DNA from: Streptomyces smaragdinus | Lineage (GTDB): Bacteria > Actinomycetota > Actinomycetes > Streptomycetales > Streptomycetaceae | Length of the DNA: 64,000 nt | Reading direction: 5' to 3' | Assembly: GCF_009604385.1 (NCBI RefSeq) | Contig: NZ_WEGJ01000005.1 | Coordinates: forward strand, 1-64,000 | Part shown: one piece after another, positions 49,193 to 58,502 of the stretch | How positions within the stretch are numbered: position 1 is the first letter of the stretch | Layout of the letters: every line of letters starts with the position of its first letter | Translations under genes and position numbers: made by a program | The notes under the pieces: model-generated | Database searches by the model: none | Seen by the model: the letters and a program-made list of their open reading frames with translations, nothing else | Told to the model about the DNA's origin: nothing

Positions 49193-51138
49193 CCCGTACG
49201 GACCTCCTCGCCCTCACCCCCGAGGTGCTCGCCTCCCTCGCCAACCGCGGCCTCGTCAAGCGCGCCGAGAAGGACCTCGCGGCGGGGACCGGCCCCGAGG
49301 TGACCGCGGACCCCGACGGCACCGTGCGCGGCGCGTTCCCCGACGGCACCGAGACCGTCCTCCTGCCCGGCAGCGGCCTGGAGAAGGCGACCTGCACCTG
49401 CGCGGCGCCGGGCGTGTGCCGGCACCGGATCGGCGTCGTGCTGGCGTACCGGCGGACCACCGACCGGCCCCCGGAGCAGGCCTGGACCGACTGGTCCCCG
49501 GGCGGGTTCGACGACGCCGCCCTGACCACGGCGTTCGGCCGCGCCGCCCTCACCGCCGCCCGCCGCACTGCCGACCGCGGCTTCACCGCCCGGCTGCGCC
49601 GCCCCACCGCCGAGCACCCGGCGCCCCGCGTCGAACTCCCCGCCTGCACGGTCAGCTTCCCCGTCCCGCACGACCTGACCCACGCCCTCACCGACGCGTC
49701 GGCCGCCGCCCGCGGCGAGGCCGTGGCGCTCGCGGTGTGGGCGTTTCGCGCGGGCGACGAGCAGGGGACGACTGAGGTCAGCGTCGGCGGGCGCACGACG
49801 TCGGAAGCCCCCGCCGGTAACGCCCTGACGGCGGCCGTCGCGCTCGCCGACGCGCTCCTGCTCGACGGCGTACGGACCGCGGGCCCGGTGTTCGCCGGCG
49901 CGCTGGAGCGGGCCCACGGGGCGCTGCGGGCCCGGGCGGCGCACTGGCCGGCCGGGGCGGTGGCCGAACTGCGCGAGCAGCTCGACGCGTACACCGCACG
50001 CTCCGCCCGCTACCGGGCCGAACGCCTGGCGTTCCTCCTCACCGAGCTCCACGCCCGCGCCCGCGCCGCCGCCCACGACCCGGTCGGCGTCCTCGGCACC
50101 CGCGAGGCGTCCCAGACCCCCCTGCGCCGGGTCCGCCTGGTGGCCCTCGGCGCACGGATCGGCGGCACCGCCCGCGACCGTACGGCCGAGGTCTACTTCG
50201 CCCACGCCGACGCCGGCCTCACCCTGGTCCTGCGCCGCCGCTGGGACCTGACGGAGGACGAGACCCCGACCGGCCACGAGCTGGGCGCCCGCCGGATCCT
50301 GCGCTCCCCCCTGCGCGCCCTGGCCACGGCGAACGTGGTCAGCGAGAACACCTCCCGCGCCCCGGACCGCACGGTCGTGCTCGCCCGGGGCCGGATCGCC
50401 GCGACCGACGTCACCCCCGTCGGCACGGCGTGGACGGAGCTCCCGGACCCCCTTCTGGTCCACGACGCGGCGGCCCACCTGAGCACCCACGCCGACCGCC
50501 CGCCACGCCTGATCCGCCCCCGCGTCGAGGCGGACGCGGTCCGGGTGCTGGCCGTCGACGGGATCACCTCGTACGGCTACGACCCCGCCGCCCAGACCCT
50601 GGAGGCCACCCTCCGCGACCCCGCCGGCAACGGCGTCCTGCTGCGCGCCGCGTACAACCCCCTGTCCCCGGGCGGCCTGGACGCCCTGGCCGCCGCGCTG
50701 GACGACGGCCGGATCTCCCACGTCAGCGGCCTGCTGACCCGAGCCGGCGGCCGCCCCGTCCTGGACCCCCTGGCCGTGCTGACCCCCACCGGCGTCATCG
50801 CCCTGGACCTGGCCCCGGGCGCCGGCGACGCCGGCCTCCCGACGGCTCCGCCCCGCCCGGCCGACCCGGTCACCGGGGCCCTGGACTCCGCCCTGACCAC
50901 CCTGTCCGAGGCCGCCCACGCGGGCCTGCGCCACACCACCCCGGCCCACCTGACCCGGACGGCGACGCAGCTCCACCGCGTGGGCCTGCACACGGCGTCG
51001 GACCTGATCGGCACCCTGGCCCACACCCTCACGACCGAGGGCGCCCAGGCGGCGGTCCCGGCCTGGGTGACCGCCCAGATCCACCTGATCACGACGGCGG
51101 AACTCCACCAGGAAGGCCCGGAAACACGCCCCGTGTAA
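49189..51138 (+). CDS. SWIM zinc-finger protein (YehQ-like)
   Basis: 649 aa; ATG 49189 overlaps the VWA stop (ATGA). The SWIM motif C69-x-C71-x5-C77-x-H79 (CTCAAPGVCRH) can bind zinc and DNA or protein. The rest is a long alpha/beta region rich in Ala and Arg without a recognised fold, ending ETRPV. It closes the operon and is followed by a structured terminator shared with tRNA-Pro. E. coli YehQ is the counterpart in order and domain. Confidence 0.88.
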   Translation: MTRTDLLALTPEVLASLANRGLVKRAEKDLAAGTGPEVTADPDGTVRGAFPDGTETVLLPGSGLEKATCTCAAPGVCRHRIGVVLAYRRTTDRPPEQAWTDWSPGGFDDAALTTAFGRAALTAARRTADRGFTARLRRPTAEHPAPRVELPACTVSFPVPHDLTHALTDASAAARGEAVALAVWAFRAGDEQGTTEVSVGGRTTSEAPAGNALTAAVALADALLLDGVRTAGPVFAGALERAHGALRARAAHWPAGAVAELREQLDAYTARSARYRAERLAFLLTELHARARAAAHDPVGVLGTREASQTPLRRVRLVALGARIGGTARDRTAEVYFAHADAGLTLVLRRRWDLTEDETPTGHELGARRILRSPLRALATANVVSENTSRAPDRTVVLARGRIAATDVTPVGTAWTELPDPLLVHDAAAHLSTHADRPPRLIRPRVEADAVRVLAVDGITSYGYDPAAQTLEATLRDPAGNGVLLRAAYNPLSPGGLDALAAALDDGRISHVSGLLTRAGGRPVLDPLAVLTPTGVIALDLAPGAGDAGLPTAPPRPADPVTGALDSALTTLSEAAHAGLRHTTPAHLTRTATQLHRVGLHTASDLIGTLAHTLTTEGAQAAVPAWVTAQIHLITTAELHQEGPETRPV

Positions 51139-51142
51139 AACG

Positions 51143-51186
51143 GGTCGAGGGCCGATCTCGCTTTTCCGCGAAACCGGCCCTCGACC
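51143..51186. terminator. Terminator between the SWIM gene and tRNA-Pro
   Basis: Perfect 12-bp stem (GGTCGAGGGCCG and complement) with a 20-nt loop that holds a smaller TCGC/GCGA stem. On the minus strand it follows the tRNA and is trailed by CGTTTTAC, so it ends tRNA transcription; it also closes the plus-strand operon. Confidence 0.82.
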
Positions 51187-51201
51187 TGCGACTATCAAAA
51201 G

Positions 51202-51275
<74 letters not shown>

Positions 51276-51427
51276 TACCCGGCCGGATACGTACCGGCCG
51301 TGCGAGATCACCTTACCGTCCGCCGGAGGCGGTTCGCGCCCCGCCCTCCCGCGGCGCGCGGCACCGCGGAAACCGGAAGTAGTCAAAACCCGGACGGGAT
51401 GGAGTTCCCCCGCATACCCTCTTCTAT

Positions 51428-51883
51428 GTGCCTGGCTTGTCGGGCCGGGTCCTTGTCGTGGACGACAACAAGGTCATCCGGCAGCTGATCAGGGTCAATC
51501 TCGAGCTGGAGGGCTTCGAGGTCATGACCGCGGCCGACGGTGCCGAGTGCCTGGAGATCATCCACCGGGTCCGACCCGACGTGGTGACCCTCGATCTCGT
51601 GATGCCCCGCCTGGACGGCCTGCGCACCGCAGCCCGGCTGCGCGCCGATCCGCGCACGCGGGGGCTGCCGCTCGCGATGATCAGCGCCTGCACCCCGCTG
51701 GAGCACGAGCTGGCGCGGGCCGTGCGCATCGACGCCTTTCTGGCCAAGCCGTTCGAGCCGGTCGACCTGGTCCGCATGGTCCACGGCCTGGCCCGCCGCT
51801 TTGCCCCGCAGCAGCAGCCCGCGCCGCACGCCCGCCGCGAGGAGGCGGAGGACGGCGAGTGCGCCGCCGTCCACGGCCACTGA
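51428..51883 (+). CDS. Stand-alone response-regulator receiver protein
   Basis: 151 aa from GTG 51428. Receiver domain with acidic pair D12-D13 (VVDDNK), phospho-acceptor D56 (TLDLVMPRLDG), S86 (MISAC) and K107 (LAKPFEP). A 35-residue Gln/Ala/Glu-rich tail follows; there is no DNA-binding or enzymatic output domain. Such proteins work by protein contact or as phosphate sinks. No kinase is adjacent. The gene sits 34 nt before nrtL, the same neighbourhood seen in Streptomyces chromosomes. Confidence 0.9.
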   Translation: MPGLSGRVLVVDDNKVIRQLIRVNLELEGFEVMTAADGAECLEIIHRVRPDVVTLDLVMPRLDGLRTAARLRADPRTRGLPLAMISACTPLEHELARAVRIDAFLAKPFEPVDLVRMVHGLARRFAPQQQPAPHARREEAEDGECAAVHGH

Positions 51884-51917
51884 CGTCCCCCGGATCCGTA
51901 CGGCTTACGCTTGACCC

Positions 51918-52928
51918 GTGACACCCGAACGGCTCTCCGACACCGTCCTGCGCACGGTGCGCGAGGCCGTGGCGGACGGCGTGCTCGACGCCCCCGTCCC
52001 CGAGCGGATCGCCCTCGAACGCCCCCGCCCCGGCGGCCGCGGCGACTGGACCACCGCCGTCGCCCTGCAGCTGGCCGGCGCGGCCGGACGCCCCCCCGCG
52101 GACCTCGCCGCCGACCTCGCCCGGCGGCTGGAAACCGACCCCGCGATCGCCGAGGCCACGGTCACCGGCCCCGGCTTCCTCAACCTCACGCTCACCCCCG
52201 CCGCCCGCCCCGACCCCGTACGCGACGCCCTGACGGCACGGACGGCATACGGGCACACCACCGCCCTGCGCGGCGAGCGCTACCGCGTCCCGCAGCCCGC
52301 CGAGCCCCGCGCCGCCCGCTGGACCGCCGCCCTGGACCGCGTCCTGCGCGCCGCCGGCGCCGCCCCCGACCCGGCCGGCGACCCCGTCACCGTCCACGTC
52401 GTCCCGCTGCCCGCCCACGACCCCGCCGCCTGGGGCGAGGACGCCCTGGCCTGGGCGAGCCTGCGCCCCGCCGCCCAGGACCACCCCGTACTGGACCCGG
52501 GGCTGCTGGTGCAGCGCGAGTCCAACCCGCTGTTCCTCGTCCGCTACGCGCACGCCCGCGCCCGCGCGCTGGAACGGCAGGCGAAGGCGCTGGGTGTCAC
52601 ATACCGGGATACCGGGATGCCCGCCCCCGCCGGCGTCCCGTACCGTTCCTCCCGAGAGGGCCAGAAGCCCCTGACCGCGCGCATCGGAGAACTCCCCGCC
52701 GTCGTGGAGTCCGCTGCCCGCCACCGCGCCCCCGACCGGGTCGCCCGCTACGCCGAGACGCTCGCCGACGAGCTGCTGGCGTATCTGACCCGCACGCCCT
52801 GCCTGCCGCAGGGCGACGAGACCGCCACCGGTGTCCACCACACCCGGCTGCGGACGGCCGACGCGGCCGGCGTCGCCCTCGCCTCGGCCCTCACCCTGCT
52901 CGGCGTCACCGCCCCCGAGCACCTCTGA
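51918..52928 (+). CDS. nrtL: ArgS-related anticodon-binding protein without catalytic core
   Basis: 336 aa from GTG 51918. Residues about 1-110 resemble the N-terminal additional domain of arginyl-tRNA synthetase ([32 protein letters not shown]). Residues about 205-336 are a DALR anticodon-binding domain ([38 protein letters not shown]). The Rossmann catalytic domain with HIGH and KMSKS is missing, so it cannot charge tRNA. It lies directly before lysA. A role in tRNA-Arg sensing or amino-acid regulation is inference. Confidence 0.85.
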   Translation: MTPERLSDTVLRTVREAVADGVLDAPVPERIALERPRPGGRGDWTTAVALQLAGAAGRPPADLAADLARRLETDPAIAEATVTGPGFLNLTLTPAARPDPVRDALTARTAYGHTTALRGERYRVPQPAEPRAARWTAALDRVLRAAGAAPDPAGDPVTVHVVPLPAHDPAAWGEDALAWASLRPAAQDHPVLDPGLLVQRESNPLFLVRYAHARARALERQAKALGVTYRDTGMPAPAGVPYRSSREGQKPLTARIGELPAVVESAARHRAPDRVARYAETLADELLAYLTRTPCLPQGDETATGVHHTRLRTADAAGVALASALTLLGVTAPEHL

Positions 52929-52984
52929 GCCCCCTCCCGCACCCACCGCCCGCACCCACCGCTCGCACCCCGAGGAGAACCACC

Positions 52985-54373
52985 GTGAGCCGCTCCGCCC
53001 ACCCCGCCGGACCCCGGCACGGCGACGTGCTGCCCGAGGGCCACTACACCCCGCCGCCGACGGACCTCAACGAACTCGACCCCCGGGTGTGGGCCCGTAC
53101 CGTCACCCGCGGCGAGGACGGCACCGCCACCGTCGCCGGCATCCCCGTGAGCCGGCTCCAGGAGGAGTTCGGGACCCCCGCGTACATCCTCGACGAGGAC
53201 GACTTCCGCGCCCGCTGCCGCGCCTGGACCGACGCCTTCTCCGGCGCCGACGTGTTCTACGCGGGCAAGGCGTTCCTGTCCCGGGCCGTCGTGCGCTGGC
53301 TCAGGGAGGAGGGCCTGAACCTCGACGTGTGCTCCGGCACCGAGCTCGCCGTCGCCCTCGACGCCGGGATGCCCGCCGAGCGGATCGCCTTCCACGGCAA
53401 CAACAAGACCTCCGCCGAGATCGAGCGGGCCGTCGGGGCGGGCGTCGGGCGGATCGTGCTCGACTCCTACCAGGAGATCGTCCGCGTCGCCCACGCCGCC
53501 CGCGAGGCGGGAAAGCGCCAGCGGGTGCAGATCCGGGTGACGGTCGGCGTCGAGGCGCACACCCACGAGTTCATCGCCACCGCCCACGAGGACCAGAAGT
53601 TCGGCCTCGCCCTCCAGGACGGGCAGGCCGCCGAGGCCGTACGCCGGGTGCTGGGCCTGGACTCCCTGGAGCTGACCGGGCTGCACAGCCACATCGGCTC
53701 GCAGATCTTCGACATGGCCGGCTTCGAGGTCTCCGCCCGCCGCGTCGTCGGACTGCTGCGCGACATCCGCGACGAGCACGGCGTGGAGCTCCCCGAGATC
53801 GACCTCGGCGGCGGCCTCGGCATCGCGTACACCTCCGACGACGACCCGCGCGAGCCGCACGAGATCGCCAAGGCCCTCGCCGACATCGTCACCCGCGAGT
53901 GCGCCGCCGCGGGCCTGACCGTGCCCCGGCTGTCCGTCGAGCCGGGCCGCGCCATCGTCGGCCCGACGGCGTTCACGCTGTACACGGTCGGCACCGTCAA
54001 GGAACTCCCCGGCCTGCGCACGTACGTCTCCGTGGACGGCGGGATGTCGGACAACATCCGCACCGCGCTGTACGACGCCGAGTACTCGGTGGCGCTGGTG
54101 TCGCGCGTCTCGGACGCCGAGCCGATGCTCACCCGGGTGGTCGGCAAGCACTGCGAGTCCGGCGACATCGTCGTACGCGACGCCTATCTGCCGTCCGACC
54201 TGGCCCCCGGCGACCTGATCGCCGTACCGGCGACCGGCGCGTACTGCCGCTCCATGGCCAACAACTACAACCACGCCCTGCGCCCGCCGGTCGTCGCCGT
54301 GAAGGACGGGGCCGCGCGGGTGATCGTCCGGCGTGAGACGGAGGAGGATCTTCTCCGCCTGGACGTAGGTTGA
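52985..54373 (+). CDS. lysA: Diaminopimelate decarboxylase
   Basis: 462 aa from GTG 52985 (GAGGAGAA upstream). Fold-type III PLP enzyme: Lys95 in FYAGKAF forms the Schiff base; HSHIGSQI and the glycine-rich LGGGLGIAY bind the phosphate; Cys in HCESGDIV and Tyr in the C-terminal [10 protein letters not shown] complete the site. It converts meso-diaminopimelate to L-lysine, the last lysine step, and so competes with peptidoglycan for the precursor. It lies upstream of hom-thrC-thrB, grouping the aspartate-family branches. Confidence 0.97.
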   Translation: MSRSAHPAGPRHGDVLPEGHYTPPPTDLNELDPRVWARTVTRGEDGTATVAGIPVSRLQEEFGTPAYILDEDDFRARCRAWTDAFSGADVFYAGKAFLSRAVVRWLREEGLNLDVCSGTELAVALDAGMPAERIAFHGNNKTSAEIERAVGAGVGRIVLDSYQEIVRVAHAAREAGKRQRVQIRVTVGVEAHTHEFIATAHEDQKFGLALQDGQAAEAVRRVLGLDSLELTGLHSHIGSQIFDMAGFEVSARRVVGLLRDIRDEHGVELPEIDLGGGLGIAYTSDDDPREPHEIAKALADIVTRECAAAGLTVPRLSVEPGRAIVGPTAFTLYTVGTVKELPGLRTYVSVDGGMSDNIRTALYDAEYSVALVSRVSDAEPMLTRVVGKHCESGDIVVRDAYLPSDLAPGDLIAVPATGAYCRSMANNYNHALRPPVVAVKDGAARVIVRRETEEDLLRLDVG

Positions 54374-54383
54374 GGAGAAATTC

Positions 54384-54426
54384 CGGCGTGGGGTGAGAGA
54401 TACGCACCATCTCAAAAACCACGCCG
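54384..54426 (+). promoter_or_regulatory. Structured element between lysA and hom
   Basis: An 8-bp stem (CGGCGTGG 54384-54391 with its complement at 54419-54426) encloses GAGAT (54397-54401) / ATCTC (54409-54413) and a run of five A. It may terminate lysA transcripts or form part of the 160-nt hom leader. No leader peptide rich in Thr, Ile or Lys was found. Confidence 0.4.
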
Positions 54427-54533
54427 AAGATCTCACTATCCGGACAAAGGGCCGTGATCGGCCCCGGCTGCGTGACACTGGGACGTCCCCTGCCAACGGG
54501 ACACCGGACGCAACGAATGAAGCGAGGGTCGTC

Positions 54534-55826
54534 ATGAACACTGAGCGCAAGCTCAAGGTGGCGCTTTTGGGCTGTGGATCCGTCGGCTCCGAGGTCGCCC
54601 GCATCATGACGACGCACGCCGACGACCTGGCCGCCCGGATCGGCGCCCCGGTGGAACTGGTGGGGGTGGCCGTCCGGCGCACCGGGCGGCCCCGCCCCGG
54701 CATCCCCGGGGACCTGCTCACCACGGACGCGACGGCCCTGGTCAAACGGGGTGACATCGACGTCGTCATCGAGGTCATCGGCGGCGTCGAGCCCGCCCGC
54801 GGCCTCATCACCACCGCCTTCGAGCACGGCGCCTCCGTCGTCACCGCGAACAAGGCGCTCCTCGCCGAGGACGGCCCCGCCCTGTACGCCGCCGCCGAGC
54901 AGCACGGCGCCGACCTGTACTACGAGGCCGCCGTCGCCGGCGCCATCCCGCTGGTCCGGCCGCTGCGCGAGTCCCTCGCCGGCGACCGGGTGAACCGGGT
55001 GCTGGGCATCGTCAACGGCACCACCAACTTCATCCTCGACAAGATGGACACCTCCGGCGCCGGCTACGCCGAGGCGCTCGAGGAGGCCACGGCCCTGGGC
55101 TACGCCGAGGCCGACCCCACCGCCGACGTCGAGGGCTTCGACGCCGCCGCCAAGGCCGCGATCCTCGCCGGCCTCGCCTTCCACACCCGCGTCCGGCTGG
55201 ACGACGTGCACCGCGAGGGCATCACCGAGGTCAGTGCCTCCGACATGGCCTCCGCCAGGGAGATGGGGTGCACGGTCAAGCTGCTCGCCATCTGCGAGCG
55301 CTCCGCCGACGGCACCTCGGTCACCGCCCGCGTCCACCCGGCGATGATCCCGCTGGCCCATCCCCTGGCGTCCGTGCACGGCGCGTACAACGCGGTGTTC
55401 GTCGAGGCCACCGCCGCCGGCCAGCTCATGTTCTACGGGCCCGGCGCGGGCGGCTCGCCCACCGCGAGCGCGGTGCTGGGCGACCTGGTGGCGGTGGGCC
55501 GGCACAAGCTGAACGGGACGCGGGGGCCTGGCGAGTCCGCGTACGCGCAGCTGCAGGTCGCGCCCATGGGCGACGCCGTCACCCGCTACCACATCAGCCT
55601 GGACGTCGCCGACAAACCGGGCGTGCTGGCCCAGGTGGCGACGATCTTCGCGGGGCACGACGTGTCGATCGACACCGTCCGCCAGCAGGGCAAAGATGGA
55701 GAAGCGTCCCTCGTCGTGGTCACGCACCGGGCCCCGGACTCCGCCCTGCGGGCGGTCGTCGGCGAGCTGCGGAAGCTGGACACCGTGCGTGATGTAGCGA
55801 GCATCATGCGCGTCGAAGGGGAATAA
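54534..55826 (+). CDS. hom: Homoserine dehydrogenase
   Basis: 430 aa from ATG 54534 (GAGGG upstream). NAD(P)-binding [12 protein letters not shown] at about 11-22; catalytic core with [29 protein letters not shown] (substrate Glu/Lys region) and [14 protein letters not shown]. The C-terminal ACT domain from about 350 ([18 protein letters not shown]) gives threonine feedback inhibition in actinobacteria. It reduces aspartate semialdehyde to homoserine, the entry to threonine and methionine. thrC starts 14 nt downstream. Confidence 0.97.
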   Translation: MNTERKLKVALLGCGSVGSEVARIMTTHADDLAARIGAPVELVGVAVRRTGRPRPGIPGDLLTTDATALVKRGDIDVVIEVIGGVEPARGLITTAFEHGASVVTANKALLAEDGPALYAAAEQHGADLYYEAAVAGAIPLVRPLRESLAGDRVNRVLGIVNGTTNFILDKMDTSGAGYAEALEEATALGYAEADPTADVEGFDAAAKAAILAGLAFHTRVRLDDVHREGITEVSASDMASAREMGCTVKLLAICERSADGTSVTARVHPAMIPLAHPLASVHGAYNAVFVEATAAGQLMFYGPGAGGSPTASAVLGDLVAVGRHKLNGTRGPGESAYAQLQVAPMGDAVTRYHISLDVADKPGVLAQVATIFAGHDVSIDTVRQQGKDGEASLVVVTHRAPDSALRAVVGELRKLDTVRDVASIMRVEGE

Positions 55827-55840
55827 GGGGAACCGGAGAA

Positions 55841-56932
55841 ATGAACGCAACAACCGACGCCCACCGAATGTCGGGCACCCGCCAGTGGCGCGGGATCATC
55901 GAGGAGTACCGCGACCGCCTCCCGGTCGGCCCGACGACCGAGGTGATCTCCCTCGGCGAGGGCGGGACCCCGCTGGTCAAGGCGCTCACGCTGTCCGAGC
56001 TGACCGGCTGCGACGTCTATCTCAAGGTCGAGGGCGCCAACCCGACGGGCTCCTTCAAGGACCGCGGGATGACCATGGCCATCACCAAGGCCAAGGAGGA
56101 GGGCGCGCAGGCCGTCATCTGCGCCTCCACCGGCAACACCTCCGCCTCCGCCGCCGCCTACGCCGGCCGCGCCGGCATGGTCTGCGCGGTGCTGGTCCCG
56201 CAGGGCAAGATCGCGCTGGGCAAGATGGGCCAGGCGCTGGTGCACGGCGCGAAGATCCTCGAGGTCGAGGGCAACTTCGACGACTGCCTGACGCTCGCCC
56301 GCGGCCTCTCCGAGAAGTACCCGGTGGCGCTGGTCAACTCCGTCAACCCGGTCCGTATCGAGGGCCAGAAGACCGCCGCCTTCGAGATCGTCGACGCGCT
56401 CGGCGACGCCCCCGACATCCACGTGCTGCCCGTCGGCAACGCCGGCAACATCACGGCGTACTGGAAGGGCTACCAGGAGTACGACGCCGACGGCCTCGCC
56501 ACCCGCACCCCGCGGATGTGGGGCTACCAGGCGGCCGGCGCGGCCCCCATCGTGCGCGGCGAGCCGGTGCTGAACCCCTCCACCCTCGCCACCGCCATCC
56601 GGATCGGCAACCCGGCCTCGTGGAAGTTCGCCGAGTCCGCGCGCGACGCGTCCGGCGGCCACATCGAGTCCGTCACCGACCGCCAGATCCTGCGCGCGTA
56701 CAAGCACCTCGCCGCCCGGGAGGGCGTCTTCGTCGAGCCGGCCTCCGCCGCCTCCGTCGCCGGTCTGCTGCAGGCTGCCGAGCAGGGCCGCGTCGATCCC
56801 GGTCAGCGCATCGTCTGCACGGTCACCGGCAACGGACTGAAGGACCCCGACTGGGCGGTCGCGGGCGCTCCGCCGCCGGTCACGGTGCAGATCGACGCGG
56901 ACGCCGCGGCGGAGAAGCTCGGGCTCGCCTGA
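55841..56932 (+). CDS. thrC: Threonine synthase
   Basis: 363 aa from ATG 55841. PLP-dependent fold-type II enzyme: Lys73 in [11 protein letters not shown] binds [17 protein letters not shown] and the phosphate-cradle [14 protein letters not shown] are conserved. It converts O-phosphohomoserine to threonine. Length matches the short actinobacterial class. The gene follows hom closely, so both are co-transcribed. Confidence 0.97.
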   Translation: MNATTDAHRMSGTRQWRGIIEEYRDRLPVGPTTEVISLGEGGTPLVKALTLSELTGCDVYLKVEGANPTGSFKDRGMTMAITKAKEEGAQAVICASTGNTSASAAAYAGRAGMVCAVLVPQGKIALGKMGQALVHGAKILEVEGNFDDCLTLARGLSEKYPVALVNSVNPVRIEGQKTAAFEIVDALGDAPDIHVLPVGNAGNITAYWKGYQEYDADGLATRTPRMWGYQAAGAAPIVRGEPVLNPSTLATAIRIGNPASWKFAESARDASGGHIESVTDRQILRAYKHLAAREGVFVEPASAASVAGLLQAAEQGRVDPGQRIVCTVTGNGLKDPDWAVAGAPPPVTVQIDADAAAEKLGLA

Positions 56933-57164
56933 GCGATCCGCAGGGAAGGAGACGGCGTCGGGCGCACAATCAGCCAATCGCAACACACCGTGCGCCTCCC
57001 GTGCGCCCTATGTCGCCGCAGAACCTTCCTTCGATAAGCTGGCGTTGGGTCACCCCCCTGGGCACGCCCGACGCCGCCGGTGACGGCGGGCGTCCGCGTC
57101 TTCGCCGCGGCCACACCCCAGCACCTCTTGACACAGCTGCACAACGAGGAGAGTCACCCAACCG

Positions 57165-58079
57165 ATGGCCGGTCCTGCGTTCCGCGCCGCTGCCGTACGC
57201 GTCCGCGTACCGGCGACCAGCGCCAATCTCGGCCCCGGCTTCGACGCCTTCGGCCTCGCCCTGGGCCTGTACGACGACGTGGTCGTCCGCGTCGCCGAGT
57301 CCGGGCTGCACATCGACATCGCGGGCGAGGGCGCCGAGACCCTGCCCCGCGACGAGTCCCATCTGCTGGTACGGGCCATGCGCGCCGCGTTCGAGCTGCT
57401 CGGCGGACAGCCGCGCGGCCTGGAGATCGTCTGCGCCAACCGGATCCCGCACGGCCGGGGCCTCGGCTCGTCCTCGGCCGCCATCTGCGCGGGCGTCCTC
57501 GCGGCCCGCGCGGTCACGATAGGCGGCCCGGAGCGGCTGACCGACGAGGCGGTGCTCGACCTCGCCAACGAGCTCGAGGGCCATCCGGACAACGTCGCGG
57601 CGTGTCTCCTGGGCGGGTTCACCATCGCCTGGACGGACGGCGGCGCCGCCCGTGCCGTACGGCTGGATCCGGCCGAGTCCATCGTCCCGGTGGTGTTCGT
57701 CCCCGCCCGCCCGGTGCTGACGGAGGAGGCGCGCGGACTGCTGCCGCGTACCGTCCCGCACAGCGACGCCGCGGCGAACGCCGGCCGGGCCGCGCTGCTG
57801 GTCGAGGCCCTCACCAGGCGCCCCGACCTGCTGCTCACGGCCACCGAGGACCGGCTGCACCAGGACTACCGCTCGCCGGCGATGCCCGACAGCATCGCGC
57901 TGGTCAACCGGCTGCGGGCCGACGGCGTGCCGGCCGTCGTGTCCGGCGCCGGACCCACGGTGCTGGCGTTCGCGGAGGGCGGATCCGCCGAGAAAATCAC
58001 TGAATCGGCGGGCCCCGGCTGGGCGGCCAATCAGCTCGCCCTCGACGCCGGGGGCGCGGGAATTCTGCCGCTGAACTGA
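57165..58079 (+). CDS. thrB: Homoserine kinase
   Basis: 304 aa, GHMP kinase. ATP-binding PHGRGLGSSSAAICAG at about 96-111; N-terminal VRVPATSANLGPGFDAFGLAL; C-terminal VVSGAGPTVLAF. It phosphorylates homoserine for threonine synthase. A 232-bp gap separates it from thrC, longer than expected for an operon, so it may have its own promoter. Start ATG 57165 has GAGGAGAG upstream. Confidence 0.96.
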   Translation: MAGPAFRAAAVRVRVPATSANLGPGFDAFGLALGLYDDVVVRVAESGLHIDIAGEGAETLPRDESHLLVRAMRAAFELLGGQPRGLEIVCANRIPHGRGLGSSSAAICAGVLAARAVTIGGPERLTDEAVLDLANELEGHPDNVAACLLGGFTIAWTDGGAARAVRLDPAESIVPVVFVPARPVLTEEARGLLPRTVPHSDAAANAGRAALLVEALTRRPDLLLTATEDRLHQDYRSPAMPDSIALVNRLRADGVPAVVSGAGPTVLAFAEGGSAEKITESAGPGWAANQLALDAGGAGILPLN

Positions 58080-58502
58080 ATGCCCGTGCCATTGACACAT
58101 CGAGAGGGGGAATGTTTGTTGGATCCGATAGTGTTAACCTCAAGGCAGCACCAGCACTCCCAGCCAATCGTCGCTGTGACGTAGCGCTGTCGTGTGGTGT
58201 GCCGCGGTCCTCAGGGCATGAGCCAGAGCCCCGACCGGACCACCTTCTTCCGGGAGCTCCCCACTGGATTCACTGCCTGTGCAGCCTGTGCTGTGCAGTG
58301 ACGCTCCCGATCGGTGGGGACTGTGCGCCGCGCCACCCGCGCAGCCGCCGTCCAGCACACCGAACCCCGCACAGCCCCTCTCCGCCATCCGGCGGGACAC
58401 CGCCCCGGCGGATCCAATCCAGTCAAGCGGATCGCCAGCCGGAGAAGCACAACCGGTCGCCGAGCCAGACAGGCCGACGCCCGCTCCAGGGAAGGACCCT
58501 TC
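58080..58502 (+). promoter_or_regulatory. Long leader and promoter region of rho
   Basis: 423 bp without a credible gene. TTGACA is present at 58092-58097, and a -10-like TAGTGT stands at 58129-58134, though their 31-bp spacing means they belong to different promoters or one is chance. Downstream sequence is C-rich and G-poor: in 58331-58390 I count 35 C and 11 G out of 60. That is the composition of Rho-utilisation (rut) sites and would suit autoregulation. Confidence 0.6.
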
